Shown here piece by piece: positions 53,581 to 63,582 of a stretch of DNA of 64,000 nucleotides. This DNA is from Rhizobium rosettiformans W3. GTDB taxonomy: Bacteria > Pseudomonadota > Alphaproteobacteria > Rhizobiales > Rhizobiaceae. The DNA is taken from positions 62,001 to 126,000 of the forward strand of contig NZ_STGU01000008.1 in NCBI RefSeq assembly GCF_004912135.1, given 5' to 3'. Every line of letters starts with the position of its first letter. Position 1 is the first letter of the stretch. The notes beneath the pieces are model-generated. The model worked only from the letters and a program-made list of their open reading frames with translations, was not told the DNA's origin and did no database searches. The position numbers and the translations under genes are program-made.

Positions 53581-55347
53581 TCAGTGACCGGTCGCTGCAC
53601 CAGCGCCACGCGGGACGCGGATGGACTCGACGAGGTCCTGAACATGCTTCGGCGGAGCCTGGGTCATCGACGACACGACATAGGCCGTGGCGAAGTTGAG
53701 CAGCGCGCCGATCGGGCCGAATGCCGTCGGCGGGATGCCGAACAGGTAGTTGGCCGGAACGTTTTCGAGCATGTTGGTACCTGCGATGAAGAACCAGCCC
53801 AGATAGGTGAACAGGTAGACGCAGGTGACCACGAGACCGACGATCATGCCGAGCGTCGCACCGACCGAGTTGATGCGCTTCGAGAAGATGCCCATCATCA
53901 GAGCCGGGAAGATCGTTGCTGCGGCCAGACCAAAGGCGAGAGCAACGGTCTGGGCGGCAAAGCCTGGCGGGTTGAGACCCAGCAGCGTTGCGACCAGAAT
54001 TGCACCGGCCATCGCGATACGGGCAGCCAGGAGCTCGGACTTTTCGGAAATGTCCGGCTTCAGGAAGTCCTTGATCAGGTCGTGGCTGATGGCAGACGAG
54101 ATCGCAAGCAGAAGGCCGGCAGCGGTCGACAGAGCAGCAGCGAGACCGCCGGCTGCGATGAGGCCGATGACCCAGCCCGGAAGCTGTGCGATTTCCGGAT
54201 TGGCGAGTACGAGGATGTCGTTGTTGATCGTCAGCTCGTTGCCCGTCCAGCCACGCTGGGTCGCGGTTTCGGTGAAGCCCGCAGCAGCGTCGTTGTAATA
54301 CTGGATGCGGCCATCGCCGTTCTTGTCTTCGAACTTCAGCAGGCCCGTGACTTCCCAGTTGCGCATCCAGTCCGGACGCTCATCATAAAGCACGGCTTCC
54401 TGCTGCGTACCGGCCGGATAGATCGTGTCGATGATGTTCAGGCGTGCCATGGCGCCAACAGCCGGAGCCGTCAGGTAGAGCAGCGCGATGAAGACCAGCG
54501 CCCAGCCAGCCGACCAGCGAGCATCCGCAACCTTCGGAACGGTGAAGAAGCGGATGATGACGTGCGGCAGACCGGCCGTACCGATCATCAGCGACAGGGT
54601 GAACAGGGTCATGTTGAGCATCGAGCCCTGTGCGGTATAGGCGTTGAAGCCGAGGTCCGTCACGACCTGGTCCAGCTTCTGCAAGAGCGGAAGCGCGGAT
54701 TCGGTGTGCGTGCCGAAGAGGCCGAACCACGGGATCGGGTTGCCGGTCAGCTGCATCGAGATGAAGATCGCCGGGATGGTGTAGGCGATGATCAGAACGA
54801 TGTACTGCGCGACCTGCGTGTAGGTGATGCCCTTCATGCCGCCGAGAACGGCGTAGACGAAGACGACGGCAGACGCGATCCAGAGACCCGTCGAGACGTC
54901 AACTTCGAGGAAGCGCGAGAAGGCGACGCCAGCGCCGGTCATCTGGCCGATAACGTAAGTGACCGAGATGATGATCAGGCAGACGACAGCCGTGAGGCGG
55001 GCGCCCTGGCTGTAGAAGCGGTCACCGATGAACTGCGGAACGGTGTACTTGCCGAACTTGCGCAGGTAGGGAGCAAGCAGGAGCGCGAGCAGCACGTAGC
55101 CGCCGGTCCAGCCCATGAGGTAGGTGGAGTTACCATAGCCGACGGTGGCGATCAGGCCGGCCATCGAGATGAAGGAGGCTGCAGACATCCAGTCGGCAGC
55201 GGTTGCCATGCCGTTCATGACCGGATTGACGCCGCGGTTTGCAGCGTAGAACTCGGCCGTCGAGCCGGCGCGAGCCCAGATGGCGATACCGATGTAGAGC
55301 GCGAAGGACGCCCCGACGATAATCAGATTGAGTGTATACTGATCCAT
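53581..55347 (-). CDS. Sodium:solute symporter, ActP/VC_2705-type large subunit
   Basis: The 588-residue product has about thirteen membrane helices and the SSS features GYGNSTYLMGWTGGYVLLALLLAPYLRKFG and AAADWMSAASFISMAG. It belongs to the group related to the acetate permease ActP that is accompanied by a DUF4212 small partner. A central extended loop (about residues 300-375) is a feature of this subgroup. Likely substrates are short-chain monocarboxylates such as acetate, by family relation. It starts 12 bases after the DUF4212 stop. Confidence 0.85.
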   Translation of the reverse strand: MDQYTLNLIIVGASFALYIGIAIWARAGSTAEFYAANRGVNPVMNGMATAADWMSAASFISMAGLIATVGYGNSTYLMGWTGGYVLLALLLAPYLRKFGKYTVPQFIGDRFYSQGARLTAVVCLIIISVTYVIGQMTGAGVAFSRFLEVDVSTGLWIASAVVFVYAVLGGMKGITYTQVAQYIVLIIAYTIPAIFISMQLTGNPIPWFGLFGTHTESALPLLQKLDQVVTDLGFNAYTAQGSMLNMTLFTLSLMIGTAGLPHVIIRFFTVPKVADARWSAGWALVFIALLYLTAPAVGAMARLNIIDTIYPAGTQQEAVLYDERPDWMRNWEVTGLLKFEDKNGDGRIQYYNDAAAGFTETATQRGWTGNELTINNDILVLANPEIAQLPGWVIGLIAAGGLAAALSTAAGLLLAISSAISHDLIKDFLKPDISEKSELLAARIAMAGAILVATLLGLNPPGFAAQTVALAFGLAAATIFPALMMGIFSKRINSVGATLGMIVGLVVTCVYLFTYLGWFFIAGTNMLENVPANYLFGIPPTAFGPIGALLNFATAYVVSSMTQAPPKHVQDLVESIRVPRGAGAATGH

Positions 55348-55359
55348 TGTTGGTCCGCC

Positions 55360-55620
55360 TTACTGCTCATCGACGCCGAATTCGCGGTCGATCTTGTTCA
55401 TATACATCGAGTAGCCGAAGATCAGCACGATGAAGACGACGATCGAGCCTTGCTGGGCAAACCAGAAGCCGAGATCGGTTCCACCGACGGCGATGCCGGA
55501 AAGAGCCGGGCGGAGCAGGATGCCGAACCCGTAGGATACGACGGCCCAGATCGCCAGGCAGATGTAGATGATGCGAACGTTTGCTGACCAGTAAGCGTTG
55601 GACGAAGAATTATCCGTCAC
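55360..55620 (-). CDS. DUF4212 small membrane subunit of the sodium symporter
   Basis: The 86-residue product has two membrane helices (IIYICLAIWAVVSYGFGILL and QQGSIVVFIVLIFGYSMYM) and ends MNKIDREFGVDEQ, typical for DUF4212. The start is GTG 55620, with GGGAGG about 8 bases upstream. The much longer frame reaching 55818 adds a non-conserved upstream extension and is not supported. The pair with the symporter is common. Confidence 0.88.
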   Translation of the reverse strand: MTDNSSSNAYWSANVRIIYICLAIWAVVSYGFGILLRPALSGIAVGGTDLGFWFAQQGSIVVFIVLIFGYSMYMNKIDREFGVDEQ

Positions 55621-55893
55621 GAGTACTCCTCCCTTTCCTCGACGAGGCGTCCCCCGGGACGCCCCTTCCTCCAAGTCCATCTCGCCAATCCATGTCCCAA
55701 GGCGAAATAGACAATTGTCTAGGAGTAACGAATCCGCTGGAGAACGTACATTCTCCGTTAGTCGCAGGGCGGACTGCTTGAGAGTTCTGGTTGCAGCGCA
55801 ACAAAACGCGGCTGGCATCTAAGGTTGCTAGGCACCCGAAGGAGCACGCCCGGTGCTCCGAACTTCAAAGGCGCAATCAGATCCTGGGTCTTC

Positions 55894-56259
55894 TCAAGTA
55901 GATGACGTTCTCTGACGGAACAGCCGCTGTAGACGAGGACGAATGCGCAGAAAGCCGCGATAGGCCGCTTCGAATACCGGTGTGGCCGGCCCCCAACCGG
56001 CCAACAGGCCAAGCGGCCGCAAGACGGGGATTGCCCGCCACATGGCGGCGAAAGCCTCGGCGCCCGAGTAGAGCCTGCCCTCTTCCTCGGCATGAAACCT
56101 GGACAAGAGCTCGGCGCGATCGAGGGGACAGACGCCTTGGGGATCAAGGACATCAATGAACCGGATCGCGCCGCGGCGATCAAGACGCCGCATCAGAGCG
56201 ATCTCGCGAATGCAGAGCGGGCAACTGCTGTCATACCAGACGGTGACGCGGGAGGGCAT
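55894..56259 (-). CDS. DCC-family (DUF393) thiol-disulfide oxidoreductase-like protein
   Basis: The 121-residue product has the DCC signature YDSSCPLCIREI at residues about 8-19, with the paired cysteines of a possible redox site, and the usual C-terminal GAEAFAAMWRAIP segment. ATG 56259 follows GGAG; a longer start is not needed. Function is unknown; relatives are soluble or membrane-associated. Confidence 0.8.
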   Translation of the reverse strand: MPSRVTVWYDSSCPLCIREIALMRRLDRRGAIRFIDVLDPQGVCPLDRAELLSRFHAEEEGRLYSGAEAFAAMWRAIPVLRPLGLLAGWGPATPVFEAAYRGFLRIRPRLQRLFRQRTSST

Positions 56260-56386
56260 CAACGCATCTCCACTGTAAGAAGAGTATGAGGTAGATGTGG
56301 AGCACCCAAAGCCATCCGGCAATGCGTCCGGCCGCCGCGGCCGAAAGTGCGTACTGAGCCCGGCAAATAGTCGGGGCTAGAACCTC

Positions 56387-57427
56387 TTAGGCGATCGTCA
56401 AGGCCGGAGCTTCCGTCGGCTTGCGTCCCCGCCCCACAAAGGCATCCAATCGAGGCTCATCCGTCGTGACATCGTTAAGCACCATGTCCCGATAGGCCGA
56501 TGGCGAGCACCCGAAACGGGTCATGAAGAGCTGGCGCATGTTCGCCTGGCTCCCCAGGCCGCTCAGACGTGCAATGTCCTTGATCTTGCGCTCGCCGGAC
56601 TTCAGCATCTCGCAGGCATAGCCGAGACGAACGGAGAGCACGAATTCCCCCACCGTGTGTCCCGTCTTCTGCTTGAACGCCCGCGAAAGCGTCTTCTCGC
56701 CCATGGCGACCATATCCGCCAATCGCCCGACACTGAGATCCCCGGACGGATTGGCCATCACCCATTCCTGCACCCGCTCGACCGGACTGCCGGAATCAAA
56801 ACTCGGCGCCCGCGATGTCCGCTGGCCGTAACGCGTCTCTGCATCGGCAAGCCGCATGCCGAAGCGATAGGCCACCTCGGCAGCCGTTGCCCGGCCGAGA
56901 TCTTCCTCGATCAAGGACAAGGCCAACGACAGGCCTGGCGAATGTCCACGCGCCGTCCAGATCTTTCCGCTCTTGTGGAGATCGGAATGTGGCTCGACGA
57001 TCGTCTGTGAGCAGAGCGTGGCCAGCCGGCCCTGCACTTCGCCATCGGCAACGACCGTATGGCCACGGGTAATGCCGGCGGCAGCCGCGAACAGTACCCC
57101 GTTCCCGAACGCGGCAACGCGTCGGACCGAGGGAGTGCGCTTGCCGAGGAATTCAATCAGCCGGAGGTCGTGGTCCTTAAGGGATACGGCCGCTCCATCA
57201 GGAATGAGAAGCGTATCAACCTCAGGTGGTGCGCTTGCAATATTGTAGACCGCACTGAAACGGATCCAGGGCTCTTCCGATTGGAGCGCATCATAGCCCG
57301 CCGCACACGACGTGAGCGCATAGGCGCGCTCTCCGGAGACCTCGCAGGCATAGCGCAAGGCTTCGACAACGGCTGCCAGATCTAACATTCCGCAATTGCT
57401 GCGCAGCACAATCATGATCATGCGCAT
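56387..57427 (-). CDS. GlxA-like transcriptional regulator (DJ-1/PfpI domain plus AraC helix-turn-helix)
   Basis: 346 residues. The N-terminal half resembles the DJ-1/PfpI glutaminase-like sensor fold (LLIPDGAAVSLKD; FGNGVLFAAAAG; GHTVVADGE). The C-terminal half is a two-motif AraC DNA-binding domain (SVGRLADMVAMGEKTLSRAFKQ and IKDIARLSGLGSQANMRQLF). The start is uncertain, because several ATGs lie within a few codons; ATG 57427 is used. It is divergent from the cellulose operon across about 530 bases, so it might regulate it. Confidence 0.8.
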   Translation of the reverse strand: MRMIMIVLRSNCGMLDLAAVVEALRYACEVSGERAYALTSCAAGYDALQSEEPWIRFSAVYNIASAPPEVDTLLIPDGAAVSLKDHDLRLIEFLGKRTPSVRRVAAFGNGVLFAAAAGITRGHTVVADGEVQGRLATLCSQTIVEPHSDLHKSGKIWTARGHSPGLSLALSLIEEDLGRATAAEVAYRFGMRLADAETRYGQRTSRAPSFDSGSPVERVQEWVMANPSGDLSVGRLADMVAMGEKTLSRAFKQKTGHTVGEFVLSVRLGYACEMLKSGERKIKDIARLSGLGSQANMRQLFMTRFGCSPSAYRDMVLNDVTTDEPRLDAFVGRGRKPTEAPALTIA

Positions 57428-57953
57428 ATTCGAAACGAGCCCCCTCGACACCACGACACTCAGTAAACGCGCATTAATCTTTGAATATAGATCAGCCTAA
57501 AAAGTGTGCATTAACTGTTCACAAAACAGTCACAATGTCTCAGAATCGGAATAGACGAACTATGATTGTAATCAAAGCGGACAAGACAACCAAAGCATAA
57601 CAGTGGAACAATACTAATGCGAATATGAACCCGGTTTATTGCAATCTAGTCTTAAAATCTCATCCATTTTTGGGTATAAATCCGGCCGATTTGACTAAAA
57701 TTGTATGCTGCAGCGCAAAGATGCCGACAATCTCCAGAAGGATTCGGACAACGTGACGCTGCGGTCGGAACTAGGTCTTCACATTCCGCTCGATCCCCTC
57801 CTAACGTTAACCTGAGATTAACCTCACACGCCTTCTGCACAGGCTTGCTCCGTCCCTCAACTACAATCGAGAGATGCATGCGCAACTGTTTGTCAGACAT
57901 CCCAAGCGCAGTGTGAGGCAATCGACGAACGAACTCATGAGGAGTCCAAAGTC
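57428..57953. other. Divergent intergenic region upstream of the cellulose operon
   Basis: About 526 bases, AT-rich in the middle (57470-57720) compared with the flanks. It contains an inverted repeat ACTGTT-CACAA-AACAGT (57514-57530). The cellulose synthase Shine-Dalgarno GAGGAG is at 57939-57944. No gene is supported; the short frames here lack good start contexts. Confidence 0.6.
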
Positions 57954-60185
57954 GTGCGAACTGTTTTTCGCTATGCTGCCTGGCTGGCCATCGTTGTGGC
58001 GATGTTCCTGCTCATTGCACAGCCTGTCGGCCATTCGGCCCGCTTCAACCTGTCGGTCATCGTCATCGCGATCCTGGCAGCCATCATGCTCTTGAAGCTC
58101 GACGGCTTCTGGCGCCACGTCTTTCTCGCACTCGCGAGCGTCGTCATCCTCCAATATGCCTACTGGAGAACGACAAGCACCTTGCCCCCCGTGGAGGACC
58201 TGTATTCCTTCATTCCCGGCATCATCCTCTACGCGGCGGAGATGTACTGCATCCTGATGCTCGGCATCAGTCTCTTCGTCGTCGCCGATCCGATCGAGCG
58301 CCCGCGAGCCCCTGAGCTGGAGGAGGATGAATGCCCGGAGGTGGACGTATTCATTCCGACCTACAACGAAGACCGCGAAATCCTGGCCCTGACCGTCGCG
58401 GCCGCCAAGGCGATGGACTACCCCTCCGACAAGTTCACCGTCTATCTTCTGGATGACGGGGGCACGGATCAGAAGCGCAACAGCGATGATCCGGTTGCGG
58501 CTGCCAAGGCCAAGGAACGTGCCGCGATCCTCAAGGACCTCTGCAGCGATCTCGGCGCCGTCTATCTCACCCGTGCGGAAAACGTGCATGCCAAGGCCGG
58601 CAATCTGAATGCAGCCCTGTGGCGCACGCACGCCGATCTCGTGGTTGTCTTCGACGCCGATCATGCGCCCGAACGCAACTTCCTGCGCGAGACGGTCGGC
58701 TACTTCCTGGAAGACGAGCGCCTGTTCCTCGTTCAGACGCCGCACTTCTTCTCCAATCCCGATCCGATCGAGCGCAACCTCGGCACGTTCGGCCGCATGC
58801 CGTCCGAGAACGAGATGTTCTACGGCAAGATCCAGAAGGGCCTGGATCGCTGGAACGCGTCCTTCTTCTGCGGCTCGGCTGCAGTTCTGCGTCGCGAGGC
58901 GCTGGAAGAAGTCGGCGGTTTCTCCGGTATTACCATCACGGAAGACTGCGAGACGGCTCTGGAACTTCACGCCCGTGGCTGGAACAGCCTTTACGTGGAC
59001 AAGCCTCTGATCTCCGGCCTGCAGCCGGAAACCTTTGCCAGCTTCGTTGGTCAGCGTTCCCGCTGGTGTCAGGGCATGGTCCAGATCCTGATGCTGAAGA
59101 ACCCGCTGTTCAAGCGCGGCCTCTCGTTCCCGCAACGCCTCAGCTACATCTCGAGCTCGCTCTTCTGGTTCTTCCCCTTCGTACGTTCCGTCTTCTTCGT
59201 CGCGCCGCTCCTCTTCATTCTCTTCGACATGAAGATCTTCGTCGCATCCTTTGAAGACTTCTTCGCCTACACGGTCATGTATCTGATCGTCGGCGAAATG
59301 GTGCGCACCTATCTCTATGGCAGCGTGCGCTGGCCCTGGATTTCCGAACTCTACGAGTATGTGCAGTCGGTCTATCTCTTCCAGGCCATCATCAGCGTTC
59401 TGATGAAGCCGAAGAGCCCGACATTCAAGGTGACCGCCAAGGGAGTATCCCTGAAGCACGATAGCCTGTCGGAACTGTCGCTGCCCTATTTCATCATCTT
59501 CGGCATCCTCAGCTTCACACTCTTCGTGGCAGCCTATCGCTACAACACCGAGCCCGAGATCTCGAGCCTGCTGCTGATCGTCGGCGCCTGGAACTGGATG
59601 AACCTGATGATCGCCGGCTGCGCGCTTGGCGTTGTCACCGAGCGTAGCCAGGATCTCGCCGGCGTGGAACTGCCGCTGCGGACCAATGTCGAACTCCAGT
59701 TTGGCGAAACCGTCTTGCGCGGTGCCGTCATCGAGGCTTCGGCTCAGGGCGCCAAGCTCATCCCGGCTCAGGGCTCGTCGCGCAATCTCCGCAAGGGGGA
59801 ATATGGTCGGCTTCAGTTGCTCAGCGTTTCGTCCAACTTGCTGGTGACCTCGCTGCCGGTCAGCATTGCCGGCGCCACACCGGGCGAAGACGGAGCAATT
59901 GCCCTGCGCTTCGATCCGGAGCCGCATCACTTCCCGATCATCGCGGAACTACTGATGAACGACATGTCCGTCGTGCGTGAACAGCGCGCCCTGCGCCAGC
60001 GCCCGAAGAGCATTATCGCAGGCAGCTTCCGGATCCTGCGTTGGGCCATCACCTGCCCGCTCGCTGCCATCGGCGTCGCGCTGGGCGGCAAGCCGGAAGA
60101 CAAGATCGAGCCGCAAAGACTGAAACCCCTTGCCGGCGCGGCAATCGCCGCCGCCCCGGTGCGTCACAGGGAGGCAGGCGAATGA
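57954..60185 (+). CDS. bcsA: Cellulose synthase catalytic subunit (CelA/BcsA)
   Basis: 743 residues with membrane helices at both ends and a GT2 domain: D167-D168 in DDGG, DAD 234-236, TED 329-331, QRSRW 367-371 and the gating loop FKVTAKG 491-497. These are the UDP-glucose binding and elongation residues. A PilZ-like region follows, but its usual RxxxR reads RSQDL (564-568) and its D/NxSxxG reads EASAQG (594-599). The start is GTG 57954 with GAGGAG 9 bases upstream. It overlaps bcsB by ATGA. The product polymerises glucan in the inner membrane. Confidence 0.92.
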   Translation: MRTVFRYAAWLAIVVAMFLLIAQPVGHSARFNLSVIVIAILAAIMLLKLDGFWRHVFLALASVVILQYAYWRTTSTLPPVEDLYSFIPGIILYAAEMYCILMLGISLFVVADPIERPRAPELEEDECPEVDVFIPTYNEDREILALTVAAAKAMDYPSDKFTVYLLDDGGTDQKRNSDDPVAAAKAKERAAILKDLCSDLGAVYLTRAENVHAKAGNLNAALWRTHADLVVVFDADHAPERNFLRETVGYFLEDERLFLVQTPHFFSNPDPIERNLGTFGRMPSENEMFYGKIQKGLDRWNASFFCGSAAVLRREALEEVGGFSGITITEDCETALELHARGWNSLYVDKPLISGLQPETFASFVGQRSRWCQGMVQILMLKNPLFKRGLSFPQRLSYISSSLFWFFPFVRSVFFVAPLLFILFDMKIFVASFEDFFAYTVMYLIVGEMVRTYLYGSVRWPWISELYEYVQSVYLFQAIISVLMKPKSPTFKVTAKGVSLKHDSLSELSLPYFIIFGILSFTLFVAAYRYNTEPEISSLLLIVGAWNWMNLMIAGCALGVVTERSQDLAGVELPLRTNVELQFGETVLRGAVIEASAQGAKLIPAQGSSRNLRKGEYGRLQLLSVSSNLLVTSLPVSIAGATPGEDGAIALRFDPEPHHFPIIAELLMNDMSVVREQRALRQRPKSIIAGSFRILRWAITCPLAAIGVALGGKPEDKIEPQRLKPLAGAAIAAAPVRHREAGE

Positions 60186-62497
60186 TCAGACACCATCTCT
60201 CTCTGCTCGCCGTCGCGGGCCTGCTTGTCGCGGCTTCCCCCTCGCTTGCAGCAACCTCGGGCGGTTTTGTTCTTGCTCCGCAGGCCACGCCGCAAGCCGA
60301 GACCAAGGAATATTTCCAGGATGTAAACCAGATCCGTCGCCTGATCGCGGACAAGAAGGATCTGTTCTTTCCCGGCGAGACGGCCAATCGGGAATACCCC
60401 TTCGTCGTCCTGCCATCGGAAATGACGGGTTCTGCAAAGCTGATCCTGACGCTGCAGACCGCGATCTCGGTTGCCCCCGAGCGCTCGGCCATGCGCATTT
60501 TTGTCAACGACCGCGATATCGGCACGGTCAACCTGAAATCCGGCGATGCCCACCAGGTCGAGCTCGAACTCCCCAAGGGTCTGCTCCAGCCCGGCTACAA
60601 TGCCGTGACGGTGCTGCTCGATCAGTCGCACCGCGTCGATTGCTCCGTCGAGGCCACCTATGAGCTTTGGACGCAGATCGACCCCGGGCGTAGCGGATTT
60701 GTCTTCACGCGCAATGCAATCGACGATCCCAGCGACGTATCCACCTTGCTCGCCTACAGCCGTGACGTGAACGGACACGCTGCGATCAACGGGCTCATAA
60801 CTCGTGGTGCAGCCGGCGAGGATATCGACAGGACATTTGCCGTCGTGCAGGCGCTCTCGATCCTCGGCCATTTCGATCGGCCTGTCGTCACTGTCGGCAA
60901 TGAAGTCGGTTCCGGCCCCGGCATCGATCTTGTCGTCGGGACCTTCGGGACCGTCCGGGACCTTATCGGCGTTACCCCGCAGCAGTCCGGCGTCGAATTC
61001 GACATCGACCCCGCCAGCGGTCGAAGCCGCATGATCGTCGCGGCTCGCACGGCTGACGAACTGGCATCGACCATTCGCGAGTTCACACTGCGCGCCCAGA
61101 CCGACCTCACGGACGGCTCGCCGCAGGGGCGTCGTGCGCTTGGCAATCGCAGAGGTCGGCTCCTGGCATCCGGCAGTGAGAACTCGCTCGCCGAACTCGG
61201 GCTGGTCTCCCGCCCCTTTGCCGGCCGTCACTTCCAGCAGTCGATCGCGTTCAGTCTTCCGGCAGACTTTTATCCGGGTGACTATGGAGCCGCCAATCTG
61301 AAGCTGAATGCCGAATATGCAGCGGGTCTTTCGCCAAGCGCCCAGATGGTGGTGCGTGCAAACGGCGATACCGTGGCCAATATCCGTCTCGGCGAAGGCC
61401 GCTCGGGCCGCATCGAGGGACAGGTCCTGCCGATCCCGCTCGCCAAGCTGAGACCGGGCTACAACGTCATCGAGTTCGAAGCGGAACTGTCAACGGCAGC
61501 CGATGCCGTCTGCGATCCCGCAACGCTCAGCAACCCGACGGCTCGTTTCTTCATCAAGGGAGACAGCACCCTCAATATCCCGGCTTTCGCCCAGATCGGC
61601 CACGCACCGGACCTCGCCGTCGTCTCTGCCGGCAAGGCACGTTTCGGCGGCGGAGATGGCGCGACCCCGCTTTATGTCGAAGGCATGGACGAAACCATGC
61701 TGGGGGCCGCCGGCAGCTTCCTCGCCAAGATGGCCTATGCCTCGCGTGAAGTCAGCCCCGTCTCCGTCACCTCGGGCTGGCCGCTGGACAGACAAGGCCC
61801 GCTGCTCGCCTTCGGGACCTTTTCCGGCTTCTCCGGCCAGTTGAAGTCCGATCTGGGCATCGACCTCAATCCGATCGCGACCGACGCAGCGCTCTCGCTG
61901 GACCAGAACCAGGCGCAAGCGACACCCACCGAGGAGGCCGCCCCGGCCTTGTCCATCGACGGCGTGGCCGCTGCACCTGAAGATGCAAGGCCGACATCGG
62001 TCGTCGCACGTCTCAGGGAGGGTGTGGACAATATACTCGAGGGCATCAAGGTACGGGTACGGATCCAGGCGGCCGAGCTCGGGCTGGTGGATGATCCAAC
62101 TGTGCTGACAGAGGAGGCCGGCTACCAGGTGTCTGCCGAGGCCGACATGCTGGTCGCACAGCGCCTGGTCAACGACCGCGATGTCTGGACCGTTGTGGCC
62201 GTGCGCGAGCCGGCTGTTCTGGGTGAGAGCATGCGAAGCCTTGCCCAGGCCGACGTCTGGGGCGGGCTCTCCGGCTCGGTCAACACCCTCACACGGGAAG
62301 GCGTGGTGATCGATCGCAAACTCGCCGCTCACGAGCGCCTGTATGAGACCAAGCCCCTCAGCCTGCAGAATGGCCGCCTGATCGTGGCCGGCTGGTTCTC
62401 GAACAACGCCCGCGAATTCACCATCGCGCAGATCCTGGTGGCGATCCTGCTCGGCGCATCGACCTATCTCGTTCTCCGGCAGGGACGCAAACCGTGA
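60182..62497 (+). CDS. bcsB: Cellulose synthase periplasmic subunit (CelB/BcsB)
   Basis: The 771-residue product has a signal peptide (about 1-24), paired carbohydrate-binding-like and flavodoxin-like domains typical of BcsB, and a C-terminal membrane anchor (ILVAILLGASTYLVLRQ). It guides the glucan through the periplasm and supports BcsA activity. The ATG overlaps the bcsA stop. The longer upstream frame lies within bcsA and is not the gene. Confidence 0.92.
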   Translation: MIRHHLSLLAVAGLLVAASPSLAATSGGFVLAPQATPQAETKEYFQDVNQIRRLIADKKDLFFPGETANREYPFVVLPSEMTGSAKLILTLQTAISVAPERSAMRIFVNDRDIGTVNLKSGDAHQVELELPKGLLQPGYNAVTVLLDQSHRVDCSVEATYELWTQIDPGRSGFVFTRNAIDDPSDVSTLLAYSRDVNGHAAINGLITRGAAGEDIDRTFAVVQALSILGHFDRPVVTVGNEVGSGPGIDLVVGTFGTVRDLIGVTPQQSGVEFDIDPASGRSRMIVAARTADELASTIREFTLRAQTDLTDGSPQGRRALGNRRGRLLASGSENSLAELGLVSRPFAGRHFQQSIAFSLPADFYPGDYGAANLKLNAEYAAGLSPSAQMVVRANGDTVANIRLGEGRSGRIEGQVLPIPLAKLRPGYNVIEFEAELSTAADAVCDPATLSNPTARFFIKGDSTLNIPAFAQIGHAPDLAVVSAGKARFGGGDGATPLYVEGMDETMLGAAGSFLAKMAYASREVSPVSVTSGWPLDRQGPLLAFGTFSGFSGQLKSDLGIDLNPIATDAALSLDQNQAQATPTEEAAPALSIDGVAAAPEDARPTSVVARLREGVDNILEGIKVRVRIQAAELGLVDDPTVLTEEAGYQVSAEADMLVAQRLVNDRDVWTVVAVREPAVLGESMRSLAQADVWGGLSGSVNTLTREGVVIDRKLAAHERLYETKPLSLQNGRLIVAGWFSNNAREFTIAQILVAILLGASTYLVLRQGRKP

Positions 62498-63582
62498 CGC
62501 TACGTCTTCGCATCGCGTCATTGGCTCTCGGTTACGCCCTTGTTACGGGCGCCGCCACAAGCGCGCTTTCCCAACCGCAGGAGAATGTGGCCGCCGACAT
62601 CGCAGCCGGTGCCTGGCTCGTCTACCAGCACAACTTCGTCACCGACGAAGGACGCGTCGTCGACAACAGGGCCGGCGGCATCAGCCACAGCGAAAGCCAG
62701 GGTTACGGCATGCTGATGGCTGAGGCCGCCGATGATCGGACCAGCTTCGACAAGATCTGGGCCTGGACGCGCGCAAATCTCTTTGTTCGCGAAGACGGAC
62801 TGGCGGCCTGGCGCTGGGATCCGGCCCAGATCCCGCCGATCACCGATCGCAACAACGCGACCGATGGTGATCTTCTCATCGCCTGGGCCCTCATGCGCGG
62901 CGGACAACGCTGGAGCGATCCCGCTCTCCAGCGCGAGGCGCGTCGCATCTCCCTGGCAATCGCCGAGAGAGCGATCATCGAAACGCGGCACGGCCTCGTC
63001 CTGCTGCCCGGCGTTCAGGGCTTCGGGCCCAACGAGCAGTCGGACGGCCCGGTGGTCAACATGTCCTACTGGATCTTCCCGGCCCTGATGGACCTGGGGC
63101 GACTGTCGGACCGCTTTCCCGCCAGAGACCTGATGAACAGCGGCCTCACGCTGGTGCGAGACTCCCGGTTCGGCCCCGCTCGACTGCCGGCGGACTGGCT
63201 GTCCCTCTCAGGTCAGGTCCCGCAGCCCGCCATCGGCTACCCCTCGCAATTCGGCTACGACGCGATCCGGGTGCCGCTCTATCTGGCTTGGTATTCCCGC
63301 GACTATCCCGACATTCTCGAGATCTTCGCCACCCACTGGAAACAGTTCGGCAAGGCCTCGATGTCGGTCGTGGAACTCGCCACCGCCACCCGCCTCTCTC
63401 CCATGCCCGACCCCGGCTATCAGGCCGTGGCGGCCCTCGTCGAATGCAGCCTCGGACGACGTCCCGACGTCGCTCTGCTGTCTGACTTCAGCTCCCAAGA
63501 CTACTACCCCTCCACGCTCCATGTGCTGAGCCTCATGGCAATCGCTGAAAGGTACCCCACATGTTTGACCGACTTCCCTTGA
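62494..63582 (+). CDS. bcsZ: Endo-beta-1,4-glucanase, glycoside hydrolase family 8 (CelC/BcsZ)
   Basis: The 362-residue product has a signal peptide (about 1-26). It has the GH8 catalytic acid Glu 67 in ISHSESQGYGM, an Asp pair in NNATDGDLL (124, 126) and a later Asp in QFGYDAIRV (256). The enzyme trims glucan chains in the periplasm and is needed for normal cellulose export in several bacteria; in R. leguminosarum the related CelC2 erodes plant root-hair walls. The start is GTG 62494, overlapping the bcsB stop (GTGA). It overlaps the next gene by 22 bases. Confidence 0.92.
   Translation: MTLRLRIASLALGYALVTGAATSALSQPQENVAADIAAGAWLVYQHNFVTDEGRVVDNRAGGISHSESQGYGMLMAEAADDRTSFDKIWAWTRANLFVREDGLAAWRWDPAQIPPITDRNNATDGDLLIAWALMRGGQRWSDPALQREARRISLAIAERAIIETRHGLVLLPGVQGFGPNEQSDGPVVNMSYWIFPALMDLGRLSDRFPARDLMNSGLTLVRDSRFGPARLPADWLSLSGQVPQPAIGYPSQFGYDAIRVPLYLAWYSRDYPDILEIFATHWKQFGKASMSVVELATATRLSPMPDPGYQAVAALVECSLGRRPDVALLSDFSSQDYYPSTLHVLSLMAIAERYPTCLTDFP

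Noticed and set aside
55360-55818. 152-residue form of the DUF4212 protein
   Set aside because: The extra N-terminal part is not like the family; a GTG with a strong Shine-Dalgarno at 55620 gives the normal length.
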